Of a DNA stretch of 64,000 nucleotides, positions 39,677-54,299 are shown in pieces (within the stretch, counting starts at the first letter, position 1; each line of letters begins with the position of its first letter). The stretch comes from Epiperipatus broadwayi (taxonomy: Eukaryota; Onychophora; Udeonychophora; Euonychophora; Peripatidae): NCBI GenBank assembly GCA_028023455.1, contig JAQFVV010006729.1, positions 124,001 to 188,000 of the forward strand. The letters are read 5' to 3'. The notes below the pieces were generated by a model. It saw only the letters and a list, made by a program, of their open reading frames with translations, was not told where the DNA came from and made no database searches. Made by a program: the position numbers and the translations under genes.

Positions 39677-39743
39677 AGATATTCAGAATATTCATTGTGA
39701 AAACATTTTGGACTTACCAAACCTTAAGGTTTTATTACTAGAG
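39677..39743 (+). CDS. Candidate exon encoding one leucine-rich repeat
   Basis: Between ATTTTCCAG and GAG|GTAAAT, one frame is open and reads DIQNIHCENILDLPNLKVLL followed by LE. Hydrophobic residues fall where the LRR consensus needs them (I..I....I..L..L..L.L). 'LPNLKVLLLE' is typical of LRR exons of receptors such as LGR-type GPCRs. The exon has 67 bases: one base completes a codon, then 22 codons, ending in phase 0. Typical single-LRR exons are about 72 bp, so neighbours would have to compensate. No other LRR exon was found nearby, so the gene is unknown and chance cannot be excluded. Confidence 0.4.
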
Positions 39744-40280
39744 GTAAATATTAAATTGGACATTATTGCTGCATTTGATATGTGTTCATTTATATAAATT
39801 ATATATTATAGTATAAGAATGTGTTTATTTACTATATGAATTATTTTTGAACAGCTTAATTATTAATAAACATAACAAAGGAATCTCTAGGAAAATGCAC
39901 TAATAATTATATAAAGTCTCTCAAGTCTACAACTGTATTTATAGATTTGACAGATATTGATTATATAGTTCATGTTTTGTGATTCATCACACCTATATAA
40001 CTCATAGGTTATTAAATTTCATTTTTAATACAGATGAGCACAATGGTCATAATTATTCTGAATATTTGACAAGATTCCAGCGATTTCTAGCAAGATCAAA
40101 TTTATTTGATTTTATTATTGGATTTGCAAGAATAAATTTATTTGGAATCTCAAAAAAAGTCAAATTTTAACTCAAATTTAATATCTGTAATTTTCCAAAA
40201 AGTATTCACATATATTTTCAATTTTTTTTAATTTTATCAGTGCATTTTTATGCTTTAATTCTCTGTTTTCTCCCTCTCTC
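39744..40280. other. AT-rich stretch after the candidate LRR exon
   Basis: Contains a 63-codon open frame (+) at 39979-40170 with no recognisable domain. Confidence 0.35.
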
Positions 40281-40286
40281 TCCCCC

Positions 40287-43027
<2,741 letters not shown>

Positions 43028-43775
43028 ATCCATATTTTCTGAATTATATATATAAAGACATATTTTGCAAGTTCATCCATGTAAGATTTTAAATAGATAT
43101 TCCAATGTTTCAACTTGATTCCACAAGTCCTCAGCATGGAAATGAATATTATATAATTGTAATGGTGCTGTAAACAGTATTTATAAAGATAATTTTAGAG
43201 ATGCTGTAAACAGTGCTCACAATAATTGCTAAAGTTTCACAACTAGAAAAAAACAGGTGTATAAAATTGAAAAATAAATAAAAATTTAGGGAATATTCAG
43301 AGTAATTTTGTTTTCAAAAAAGATTTCCACATAATAGGAAGTTTACATGTCATCACATTTGTTGATACAGTTTTGGTCTTTTTAGTATCTCAATAGTGTC
43401 TCTGATCTTACATTGGTGAAAACCTACATCTACAACAATGCAAGAACATAGAAGCTACTGAGAATATAAAAAGACCAAACTGTATCAACAAATGTGATGG
43501 CACATGCAAAATTCTTCATATTTGGAATTTTTTTTAAAAAAACAACAAATTATTCTGAAATTTCCTGATTTTTTTTTGTGAACACTGTTTACAGCACCTT
43601 TACAACTATCTATATAGATACTGCTTACAATACCTCTACAAATATATAGTATTCATTTCATAATTGAGGGAACATGTGGTCAAGTCAAAAGATTGAAATA
43701 TTTAATTAAATTCTTACATGAATGAATCTTCAAAATAGGTCTTTTGGATCTGTAATCTGTGAAAATATTCTTATA
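43028..43775. repeat. Foldback element, ~330-360-bp arms
   Basis: The left arm (about 43028-43390) pairs with the right arm (about 43445-43775) over most of its length. The best blocks are CACATTTGTTGATACAGTTT / AAACTGTATCAACAAATGTG near the centre, GGTGCTGTAAACAGT near the middle, and ATATTTT..ATTCATG near the ends. Outer parts are more diverged. The centre (about 43391-43444) is unpaired. It directly abuts solo LTR copy D. Confidence 0.85.
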
Positions 43776-44503
43776 TATATATATTATAATGTTTTCCATT
43801 TTTCTTGGCCTCTACACACTAATATAAACTGCGAGAGAGTTGATCAAGTTATGTCGAAAAGAAGAAAGTTGTATTTCTATTTCAAAAAAACATAACTATA
43901 TTTCCTGATCAAACTCGGCCTATTAATTGTTGAGAATTATGCTATTGATGAAATCAGCTTTTAATTTATTCAATATGGTGCCAGGTCCTTTTATTCTAAA
44001 GAGATCACTGAAATCTGTCAAATAACATCTCACGAATAAAAAAAGAAAGAATACTTTTAACTTAATCGGTATTGCATCATATCGTAACGAGAATTATTTT
44101 TTTCAAGATTATTATTCCTGGGCTTATTGAAACATATTGGCAAAGGTAAATTACATTTTAAATCTTATTAAACTAATAATAAATTTAATAATAAAAAATA
44201 ATAACTATTATTAATAACGCACAAATGAAAATTGGTATTAGAAATATTTTTATTCTAATAGATTAAAAAAATGTTTGAAATAAATTATTTATCAAATAAA
44301 TTGGAGAGAACACACTTAATTCTGATGTGAAACATTAATAATAAAAAAATAACTGCTGAATAATTAATTACAAAGTTCTTGGTTAAATAAGAGTCTCTTG
44401 ATCAATTAAATTAAAGTCTTTATCGGGATCCTATTATAAGCTTATTTTTACGAGTAGTTTTTAAAATGGTTAACTTTGTCACAATCAGGATAATGAAGCA
44501 TAA

Positions 44504-44515
44504 CTTACCGGTAAG
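44504..44515. promoter_or_regulatory. Palindromic splice-donor-like site in LTR copy D
   Basis: CTTACCGGTAAG is a perfect 12-bp palindrome, so both strands show a consensus-like donor (GTAAGT extended). On the minus strand it lies about 280 bp downstream of the TATA box, where a leader splice donor would be plausible. Function is inference. Confidence 0.35.
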
Positions 44516-44784
44516 TTTTGTGAATTCAGTAGTAGATAACTATGCATAGTTTTTTGGGTAGAATGAGCTTGGCCTTTTGGTTATTATTTGATCTTGTGGT
44601 CCATTCTCCTAGTCGGTCACGAAGGCTTTTCCTGGTGTACATCTTCAGGCACGATGTTCGCAGAAACTCTGGTTCACTCCGACATGCCGAATTATTTCAG
44701 TGTAGAGCGATCCTGGATGTATTATTGTTATCCAGGACTGACTAGAGAGACTAACAGAACAAGACATTCTTCAAACTGACCTCT

Positions 44785-44795
44785 GCCTTTTATAC
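44785..44795 (-). promoter_or_regulatory. Putative TATA box of LTR copy D
   Basis: GTATAAAAGGC on the minus strand, a strong match to the pol II TATA consensus, followed by the GC-richer presumed transcribed part of the LTR. Confidence 0.6.
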
Positions 44796-45162
44796 TAGAG
44801 GCCCAGTTTTCCGACTTCTGCACGTATCTTTTGTTTGTCAAAATATACGTTGATAATCATATATATTCTTTATCAAATTTATGTAACAAAGTCTTTATTT
44901 TTTTCAGCAAAATTCTGCCATCTTTAATTAGTTGAAGTATTTTTAATTTCTCTTATCTAGATTGGTAATTTATGTCTTTTGTTCTCTCCAATTCTACTTT
45001 TATTTCTAATTACATTAAAAAAATACGAAAAAATAATTTAACTTTCACTGTACGTTATTTTTTTTAAAAAAAAATTAGTCAAAAAAAAATCTAAATTTAC
45101 TTTTATTTTTTAGCTTTTACCAAATGCCAATATATTTGCAATGTATATAAATAAACGTTACA

Positions 45163-46010
45163 ATATATATATATGATAACACATTACCAGAGGATTTAAT
45201 CATGTCACATTTAGGTAACTAAATGTAACAGACCAGATATATATCAAATGTAGTAGATTTGATCTGGCCATTGTTAGTATATATATATACATTTAGTTGA
45301 CAGATTAATTAAATTTCTCAATATATTTTCTCTAGTATCTATGGATAATGTGATGATGAAAGATATATATATATATTAATAAACACTAGCTATAATTAAC
45401 ATTATGACATCTCCACCATTACATGGAAAATCAACCCCTCCTTTTTTAATAAGTTATCTCCTATATAGTTAATTTACTTTTATATAACTAGTTTTAGATA
45501 TTAAACACCCTACATTTATTTCTGAGATTACAAAATATTTATCAATCTTAGAAAGCTGCAAAGAATAAAGAAAAAAACATATTCCCTATAGCAAATTTCA
45601 ATAAACTAATAATTTAATATAATCAAAACATAAATAGGAAATTTAAATACAAACACATTTTTATTGACATTTCATTTTTTGAATTTTTAACTAAACATTA
45701 ATTAAATTGAGGATATGAAGAAGAAACAAAACAAAATAATTTTACCTTTTTGTTCTGAGCTCAATATATCAAAATAATTTGAAATGTACATATTATTGTA
45801 TATCCTTTCATTCATATTTTGTATGCACATACATGATTACGTAAGTCACAATCTAATATTTAATAGATTTTCCTTGGATAATGATTATAAATCTGCTTCT
45901 GTAGTTTTTCATATCTGGTATATATGCATTATTTCATACATTTTCTAATTGACATATCAATAATAAATCATTTTTCTGCATAACTCTCATGGGTTGCATA
46001 AAAATATGTT
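45163..46010. other. AT-rich stretch, nothing recognised
   Basis: Several short TA runs (45163-45176, 45278-45290, 45363-45376) and a small inverted motif (gaccagatat / gatctggcc). No gene. Confidence 0.4.
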
Positions 46011-46014
46011 TTAA

Positions 46015-46250
46015 GACGTTCCGTTTCATTCCATGTACGATGCCTCTAACCTTATAAGGATTGATTCCTCCCCCTATTGCTGTGATGAAGGGGATGGGAC
46101 GACCTACCTCCTAACCCTCCTATCTGAACTGTATCTCTGTAGACCCATTGCAGACGTTGCTTGTTATCAGCAGCTCTAACTATTGCCTGTATACACAATT
46201 ATGTACCTTGCTCTATAAATAAATAAAATATCTTTTTGAAATGTAGAATA
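46015..46250 (+). other. GC-richer island ending in poly(A) signals; possible LTR or 3' UTR fragment
   Basis: About 200 bp of clearly higher GC than its surroundings (cctccccctattgctg, gggatgggacgacctacc), followed by overlapping AATAAA signals at about 46219-46230. Such a composition step with a poly(A) signal is typical of a retroelement LTR or an inserted 3' end. No partner copy was found in this window. Confidence 0.4.
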
Positions 46251-49200
46251 AGATGGCCATCTTTTATTTTTTCTTCCACTCAGCATTTCCCTCCCCCCTC
46301 TCTCTTTAAGCAGGTTATTTTGCAATCCTCTTTTGTAGGCAGATGTCCAAGTGTTTTTTTTTATATAGTATGCTCACCTTTTCAATAGAATTGCAACAGA
46401 TGACATTCAATGTTTAACTTATTCTTCAATTAAAAACGTGACTTCAACAAAATGAATATTTCCATTTTTGATATTTAAAAACTAACTTCTCCTTGATTAG
46501 AGATAATTATCAATATTAAAATGTAACTTGGTACAGAAAATATTCTTTTTTCTTATTATAACCTGCTATATAGTTTGGTCATATAAAGTGACACAATTTA
46601 TATACAATCTATCCATGACAAACAAATCCAAAACAGATAGCATAACAACAAAAAATACTTTAAATTTTTTCTTATTTTTTCAATTTTTCTTAACATTATA
46701 TTTTTATTAGAAAAAAACATATAAATAAGTTAATATTTTTACATATGTGAAATTAATTAAATCTGCTTATTTATTCACAAACTAACAAAACAGAGATTTA
46801 ATATAAAATTAAAAAAGAATATTTTAATTTAAAAAAATTGGTTAAAAGTTTTTCCTTTTTCTGTAAGGTTTAATAAATCCAAATAATTATTTTTTATTAA
46901 GCTATGCAGGAATTCACATAAATTTTAATTATATAATTTAAACATTTGTGAATAAAACTTAAAATTCTCTTTCTTTGTTTTTACAAAAGAAAATGCTCAT
47001 TTATTTTAATGTGGTAGAATTTCCAGGTTCAAATCAATGTACCATAACATAGTGATACAATATAAAACATTATTATAATTTGAATAACTCAAGCATTTTG
47101 AACTACTATCAATTATCAGTGGGTAAAATATTAGATAAAAGCTAATTAAAACTGTTTAAGTAGCTTTCTGCACTGTAAAGATAACTGCATCTCCTACAAA
47201 AGCAGTAAAAAAGGAAAAGAGATTACTAATAGGGATTTCTAATTTTCGGATAGAAAGCATCTAAATGCTTTTTTTTAGTTTTATTTGATTTACAGAGTAA
47301 TAATGATACTGATTTACTAATCAATATTGGTTAGTTAGCTGAGTTCATATAGGCTAACTATCTAAAAGAAACATTCTAAATCTGATTGAAACCTAAAAAG
47401 TTTATCAAATCTAAAATCAAAACAAAATTGTTATGCACAGTCATGTCATTTAGAAGAATTACCATAACCCAATTAAGCTTGTATAATAAAGTAAATAGTT
47501 ATTAAACTGATTCTTTTATTTTATCCAGTCTTTTGTGATGTAGGTTAATATGAACAAAAGCAAAAGACATTTTTTTTGCCACATTATTGCTTCAAAATGA
47601 TTCAATGCCTTATTCTTATATCATCAATGTATCACTCCTAATTGAAAGGAAATTTAAAAAATTCAGTGAAGCATAAATAGGTGATAAAATTTTAACTTCG
47701 ACATATATAAAAATAATGAACTTTTTAAAACTCTAAAATATATTTTTTGTTTACTATATCTTTTGTTATAGCTCTATAGCTAGATAGCCAAAAATATAGT
47801 AAAAATAGTATAATTTTTAATTATGCTCCATATATCTACTTAAAAATATTTCTCTTTTAAATAGAAAAAGTTTCACTATTCACTGTTTTTATGCTTAATA
47901 AAATGCTGAACTCTTTTTAGACACTTTTTTTACTATGTCTTTCACTGCTGCTAGAAAACTGTCAAATAGTCAGACTTATAATAAATATATATATAAAAAG
48001 AGTACAGTGTTTTGGTAAGCTTTATTCATTTATTATACAAATCTAAATAAATAATAAAAATATAAAAGTATATCATGGACCCAGAACCATCAGATGCCAA
48101 CATATAGTACTCATATTTTTTGTTTCTACATCTAGTGTTTTTTCAATTTCTGATTAACCTATTTTAATCAATAATTTTTTATCTTCTAGATAATGATAAT
48201 AAGATACCCATTTATTGAATGATTTTGGATGGCTAATTGAGTGTCTATAAATATACACCTGAAAAAAAATTTCAAGTCTAATTGTAAATTGAAAAAAGTT
48301 TAAAATAGTTTATAAGATTGGCAGGTAGATGTGCTAACCCTAAATCATAAGTCTCGAAAATAATGGCAAATGGGCAAGTATTTTTACTTTATTATAATAT
48401 CCTTTTGTCTTGTTTACTTTATCTATAAGAAATAACTTAAATACAATAGATAAATGAAATCTGAAAGATCTTCATAGATAAATACATAAAATTTGTATTG
48501 ACTGATGGCTTTTACAGAATGGCTTAGTTGATTAGATCATCAGTTTAAATTCAATATTAAATAGTAAAAGTCTGAAGATTTTTATTGGTCAAGCTATTGC
48601 AAAAATTGAAAAAGAAAAGGTAATAATACTATTTAAAAGTTTGTGTTCTGACTTGTATGTTATTACAAGCAGTTGAATATATTTGGAAAAGCATAAATAA
48701 AGTTTGATTTTTTCTAAAAACATTTTAACATTTCAATTAGATGATTCTGACTAAAAGTAAAATGTAATCATCAATAATCTTACAACAAATATTGACAAAG
48801 TCTGTGGTCAATATTATTAGCAAAAGAGCTGTGAAATTTATATTGCATTTTACTCAAGGTATTTGTGAGAACATATCCACATCTGCATTTACATTATATA
48901 TCTATTACTTTTGTTTATTTTATTAACAGCATAGTTTTCATTAATCATCAACCTACTAGTATTTGGTGCAACATTAAAATGATAAGAAACAACTGATGTA
49001 ATCATATTATAAATTCTATTATTTGAAAATGATAATAGAATCCTTTTTTTTTTTCATGACTTTTATCTGTCTATCCATGTAAAAACTTATATAATAAAAA
49101 ATTGTAGAGTTAATTAATGTAGTTTGTTTTATTATTTATTTAACATGATTTGTACTTAACCCTACATTGTGAATTTAGATCTATATTTATAAGCACTGGA

Positions 49201-50029
49201 AAAAACAATTGAAAATATAATCACTTTTCATTTACAAAATACATCTCTTAATAGTGGGCAGTGCATTGATTTAATAAATTCCCAGAATATTTATGGTTCT
49301 AAATGATTGTACATTGTTAGAACTGTATTTAATAATATTTACAAATGTGGTAGTTAATTATTTATTCACAATGATATTGAAATGGTAGTAATTAATTCTA
49401 TCTCATGAAGCTAAATTATTAAACATATTGAATATGGATTTGTAAAGATCTAAACATGGACAAATATTTACTTGTAATTATTAACATTTGTAAAAAGAAC
49501 TGAGGAAAAAAAATGAAAGTGTAATAATTTTTCATTTAGAAAATAGATTTAACAATAAAAAATAATGCATCAATTTAACCAGTTCGTGGAAAGGTTATCA
49601 TTCCAAATGATATATATATAATGTTAGTATTTTTACATATATATAAATTTCAGATGGACATTCAATTATTGATAGAATAGGTTCTAATTACTTTTAGCTA
49701 GACAAAAAAAATGCATAACTCCTGATGGCAGTTAACTAGCCTAATGAATAATGCCATTTTTACAAAATGTGTTTCATAATAAACAAGGATGCTGGAGATA
49801 TCTGTGTTTTGCAGTGATCTATTTAATGTTACTTATTTATTACTATCATCTCTGGTGGTAACATTAGCATTTATGAGGAGAGATCTTTTAATTTCATAAA
49901 AAATAAAAAGAGAATTAAAATTTAAACATTAGTTTTGTGATGATTAATGCAAATTAACCAATAAAACATAAATACTTATATTAGATGCTGGAACTATTTA
50001 TTTGACATCTTTACATGTATTTCCTAATT
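46251..50029. other. Long AT-rich stretch, nothing recognised
   Basis: About 3.8 kb without a supported exon, RNA gene or repeat on either strand. Confidence 0.4.
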
Positions 50030-50222
50030 TTTAGTATAGTATTGTAAATATATGTGAGAGATGCTAATCTGTATTAACTGGTAAGTGCTGGTTCAGCATT
50101 AAATACTAATAGTGGAGATCATTTACCTTTTTCACATATATGTGATCATGCATAACAGTTGTATCAGATGAAGTGGATGGCTATTGAGAGCTTGAAAGTC
50201 TGAGTTCAAATCCTTTCTAATT
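50030..50222 (+). repeat. Interspersed repeat R1, copy d (3' part)
   Basis: Contains the gagagatgctaatctg, ctggttcagcat, ttaccttttt, catatatgtg and gaaagtctgagttcaaatcc blocks in R1 order. Confidence 0.7.
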
Positions 50223-50389
50223 ATATAATAAACTTTCTAAAATATTTGAATACCTTGTTTAATTATGCATTTTCACTATAATTTGCTCTCAGCCAATATT
50301 ACATATTTTGAAAGTCTTTAAAATAGTCTTTATAAAACAATGGTATCTATCTCTTCCATGAAATTAAAGTTTTCTTTAAAACATTTTTT

Positions 50390-51407
50390 AGAAAATTTAT
50401 TATTTATTTGCACCGTTTATCCAATCGTATAATGTTTTGCCCTTATGATAGTAGATTCAATGCCGTCACATCCAGGAAGCCGATTGGTCTTACGATCTTG
50501 CAATTGTATTTTTAAATTTTATGAATCATCCTTAAATGTTTTTTTTTCAATGCTCTTATTTATTTACGTACGTTTTAGTTAAATAAATGTGTGTGATTTG
50601 TTGAAAAGAAAATGTCTTTGATCAAAATCTTAGACATACATATGCACATAATCTGAGACATAATATAGACAATATTTTAGAATAATGACGAAGTGTTTTT
50701 ATTCTCTTCTATAATTAGCGAATGCTATTATTTTAATGCTGGCTACTAATGTTTTCATTAAAAGCTTTTTCAGATTTCTTGCATGTTAAAATCTTAATAT
50801 TTGCTTTTTGTCCTACTTTTGATTTAAGAAAATCTTGATATGTTTATTAATAGATTCGTCACCATAGGGATAATAACTAAAAGCTATTTTAACAATAGAT
50901 TTTTCAAATTAATGTTGAAAAACTTGATTTTTATTTACGAATTTTAAATGTAAAAAAAAAATCTAAATTATTAGTTGGTTCTACATATAACATAAATTAT
51001 TATCATTAAGATTTATTATTAACTTTAATCTTATTTAAAAGAAATTATCGTACATAAAAAATACATATCAATCACAACTCTATTTGACTAAATGGAAATT
51101 AAAGATAACATAATCAGTAATCTGGATTTAATTAAATCATTTAAAATAAAATCATCAATTAAAACTCTTAATTCTATATTTTAACATATATACAGGTCCA
51201 AATTTATTTATTCGAGAGAACTTCTTTGAAATTTAAGGGATTATATCTCAGTAATTCCAGATAGCAGCTAAAGTTTCTGAAAATTCAGACAGACCTGCAT
51301 AAACGTAATATAATAAATTTAGCTTTTTATTTATTCTACTTAATTAAAATAAAAATTTATTTACGCAAACCACACACTATATATATAGCAGCTACATATA
51401 AACGAAA
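50390..51407. other. CpG-containing patch, possible retroelement remnant
   Basis: The segment at 50405-50520 has more C+G and a GAAGCCGATTGGTC block resembling the CCAAT region of the LTR family. The remainder is AT-rich. No termini were identified, so this is only a suggestion. Confidence 0.25.
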
Positions 51408-51509
51408 ATGGCCATTCCAACTCCAATGAAGAACAAAATAACTGCTCAAGAAATGTTTTGGAATGACTTTACTAATCAATTTGTAAACGACAAATACACT
51501 CACACGTAG
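51408..51509 (+). other. Small open frame of unknown nature (33 codons)
   Basis: It begins MAIPTPMKNKITAQEMFW. Its balanced composition stands out from the AT-driven frames around it. It could be the start of a retroelement gag-like frame or chance; no homologue is recognised. Confidence 0.2.
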
Positions 51510-51795
51510 AATATGCTGGTTCATTTTTCTGTTATTTGATATTTTGTGATGCTGACTTTTAATTTCTTCAGTAGAAAACTATTCTTTATACAATACTTCA
51601 ATATTATGTCTAACTATAGCCCTCCAATCAATATATTCTATTCACTGTGATATCTTTTATTAGAAATAATCAATAACATCCTTTTTAAAAAGACTTTGAA
51701 GAAGTATAATGATAGATAGGGTATCCCATGTTCAAGTTTTTTTATAAAATATTCTTTTAGGAGACTTGCATTGTACATTGCAATGAAGTTTTGAT

Positions 51796-51910
51796 CCCCC
51801 CCCCCCATATGTCATAGCATCAGCCAGGAAGCGAACCCATGACAACTGTCTGCAAGCAACTGCTTGCTTGCAAGGTGGCTGTGCTGACATCTCGGTTACC
51901 AATGCTTGAT
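51796..51910 (-). mobile_element. Short tRNA-derived SINE, long-variable-arm type, G-tailed
   Basis: The minus-strand body, 51905-51817 (89 nt), has acceptor GCATTGG against CTGATGC, an A-box-like CCGAGATGTCAGC and a T arm with GGTTCGCTTCC. It is preceded by TCAA and followed by TATGACATATGG and a run of G (C-run 51796-51806 on +). Start and tail are shared with the tRNA-Gly-type SINEs, but the body is longer, as in class II tRNAs, with a local duplication around the anticodon (gcaagcaactgcttgcttgc on +). Confidence 0.7.
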
Positions 51911-51939
51911 TTTACAACAGGGATTCTACAATATCACAA

Positions 51940-54270
51940 TCAGCAAGCTAAAGAACATATTAATTGATTTTATGTTCCTGCCATTCTATTTTTAAAATTT
52001 AAAGGAGCATCCTCAAATGGACCTTTCCTAATGCTTTTATATTAAATCATCAAGGTATGCAAGTTTCATTGCCATACAATAAATTAATCAAAATATCAGA
52101 TCTACATATAGCTAATTTAATTGCAATAGTTATTTTTCTGTGATGAATTACCCCATCTTTTATTTAGTTAAAGCAGCAATATATTGGAGTCCATGTTGTA
52201 ACTCAACATCTATGCCCATTTTTAAACTTATAAAATTATTAACATATTTGAATTAGTTTTCATTTCAAGTTGATAACTAACCAAACTAAAAGTTGTTGAG
52301 AATTTTTCTTTCACCACTGACTGACAAAGAAAACTTTGAATATTAAAGTTATTAAATCAAAATCTTTAAATGTTACATTCAAAATATTATGTACATTTTG
52401 GAAATTGTCTTTAGAATGGACAAAAGTAGTGCAAACATCAGCGTATTGGAAATTCAGAATTCAATAAGATAAGGCTCTTGCCATTGTTTTTAATCAATTC
52501 AATTAAAAATTACAACATCAAATCTGTATTGCATCTTAATTCCTATTTCATTAAATTGCATATAAACAGTTTCAAAGACAACTGTCATAAAAATTGAAAA
52601 CAATATTGGAACAATAATATTTGTTTAACATCAGCTATCATTTCAAATATTTTATATTTTATACTTGTAATAATAACATTTCCTTTGTGATAATTTCAAA
52701 CAATGCCATAAACCTATTTGATTAACTGAATGAAATGCCTTGACTAAATCAATAAAAAGTAGAATATATATATATCACATTTTAATTCTTGTCATTTTTC
52801 TTGCATTTTCTTAGCAGCAAAAGCAATGTCTATTGTGCTTCTTGATTCTCAAAAGACAAACTAAGTCTCTGGTACATTCATCTATCACTGCAAGCAACCT
52901 ATTCACAAAATCCTTTAAAATACTTCCACTAAAGTGGAATAATCCACAGTAATTATTGCAATCTTGTCTGTACATTTATTTTTAAAAATTGGACAATAAA
53001 AACATCCCTATGATCTTGGCAGAATAACTTCATAAGTCTATATGTTCCTACAAAATTAATTATTTTTTGAAACTAATATTTTAAAATTTCTCTAGATATT
53101 TTATCAAGGCATGAAGCCTTTCCATTTTTACATTTACAAAGAGCTTATTTGCCTTTAATAGGCTGGATAATATTTGTCCAAATCTAAATAAGTAAATAAA
53201 ATGAATATATCAGTAAAAGTCAACATCTCAATTCTTTCATAATTTTTCAAAAGATGATCAAAATATTCTTCAACATAATCAAAATATCATCATCATATAA
53301 AATGCCATTGTTGCATTTAATAGAATTATGATAGTTTCTCAAGTCTACTTGTTGTTTTCAGTATATCAAAAAAAAGATCTTGAATGACAATGATCAATGA
53401 ATGTCTGTAATTTTTTTGCAGTTTTAATCCACCAATCATTTTTAAGATTTTTGTCATTGTTGAATTTTTGTCTGAAGATTTCTATATTTTTTATAAAGTT
53501 CCACACTTAATTTATTATTCTGCCATGCACAACATGCCGTATGTTCCCATTTAATCAAATCACTAATAATAAAACCACTGTCAGGGAATGAGTAATAATT
53601 ATTTTTAGTGAGCATGAGAATAGATTTATTTGTATTCAAAATACACTCTTTAAGAAAATTCCATGCTTTAATAATATGACAATCTTGGAGATGCAAATTA
53701 ATAATTTTAGCCTTTAATAATTGTTGAAATTTGTACCTTGATACTTCCAAGAAAACAAACAGCAATCTTCTTGTAAATATAATTTGAATAAGAACTACTT
53801 TTTAATGCATCTAACATTTCAATTTCAAAAAGTATTAATCTAAGAACTGTCCAATAATTTGTGCTTATAAGTAGTCATGTAAAAAGAACTCTTATTTATT
53901 CTAGCTTCTAACTATAATGTAATCTACTGAATCACATTGTTTTGAATGTGGATGCATCCATATTTCTTTACAATAGTTTTCTGACTAAAAGTTTGATAGT
54001 CAATCCCTGTGTTGTGCAAAAATCTAAACAGATTGTTTGAATTACAATACCAAAAGTTTTATTTTCTGATATATTTTGGCTAAAGGGTACTATTTGTATC
54101 AACACGTACATTAAAGTCTTCAAGAGAAACATATCTTTTAATAATATTTCTGTAATAATATTATCCATTAAGTAATAAAAACTTTTATTCTCTTTGAGAT
54201 TAGATACTAATAAAATAAGCATGAATACCATTAATGTGTGTAACAAAGAATTCCAAGTACAGCCATCCAT
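51940..54270 (-). pseudogene. Decayed LINE with endonuclease and RT remnants, second family
   Basis: The most complete LINE here, in minus order. Endonuclease C-terminal part: FCTTQGLTI (about 54010-54036) and WMHPHSKQCDSVDYII (about 53914-53961), matching 'TWMHPRSKHWHLIDYVI'. Linker at 53454-53765, with CCAWQN as in 'RKKAFLTWQND'. RT motif A: FIDLVKAF (about 52733-52757). Motif C: YADV at 52434-52445, where YADD is expected. C-terminal tract LLYGNETC (about 52060-52085), matching 'LLYGSETW'. Frames shift and stops occur throughout. It differs from the family at 1.9-3.6 kb (motif A FIDLTKAF type rather than FVDYEKAF type). Confidence 0.85.
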
Positions 54271-54299
54271 CTATTAAGCTGATAAAATTTGATGGTTGA

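Larger units (their letters stand above)
43785..45162 (-). mobile_element. Solo LTR (copy D), related but diverged family
   Basis: 1,378 bp. On the minus strand it starts TGTAACGTTTATT and ends ...GGAAAACATTATA, the same terminal pattern as copies A-C. Both ends abut TA-rich tracts. Its internal region is more GC-rich at about 44480-44830, where a TATA box and presumed start lie, in the same relative place as in A-C. No second LTR or pol was found, so it is called solo. Open frames on the + strand at 44542-44779 are antisense to this and incidental. Confidence 0.65.

Noticed and set aside
44542-44779. Two overlapping + frames of 63-67 codons with good composition
   Set aside because: They lie antisense to the promoter and leader region of solo LTR D, overlap each other in different frames and match no known protein.
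53454-54270. Two ~100-codon minus-strand frames as separate genes
   Set aside because: They align with consecutive parts of one LINE endonuclease/RT polyprotein broken by frameshifts.
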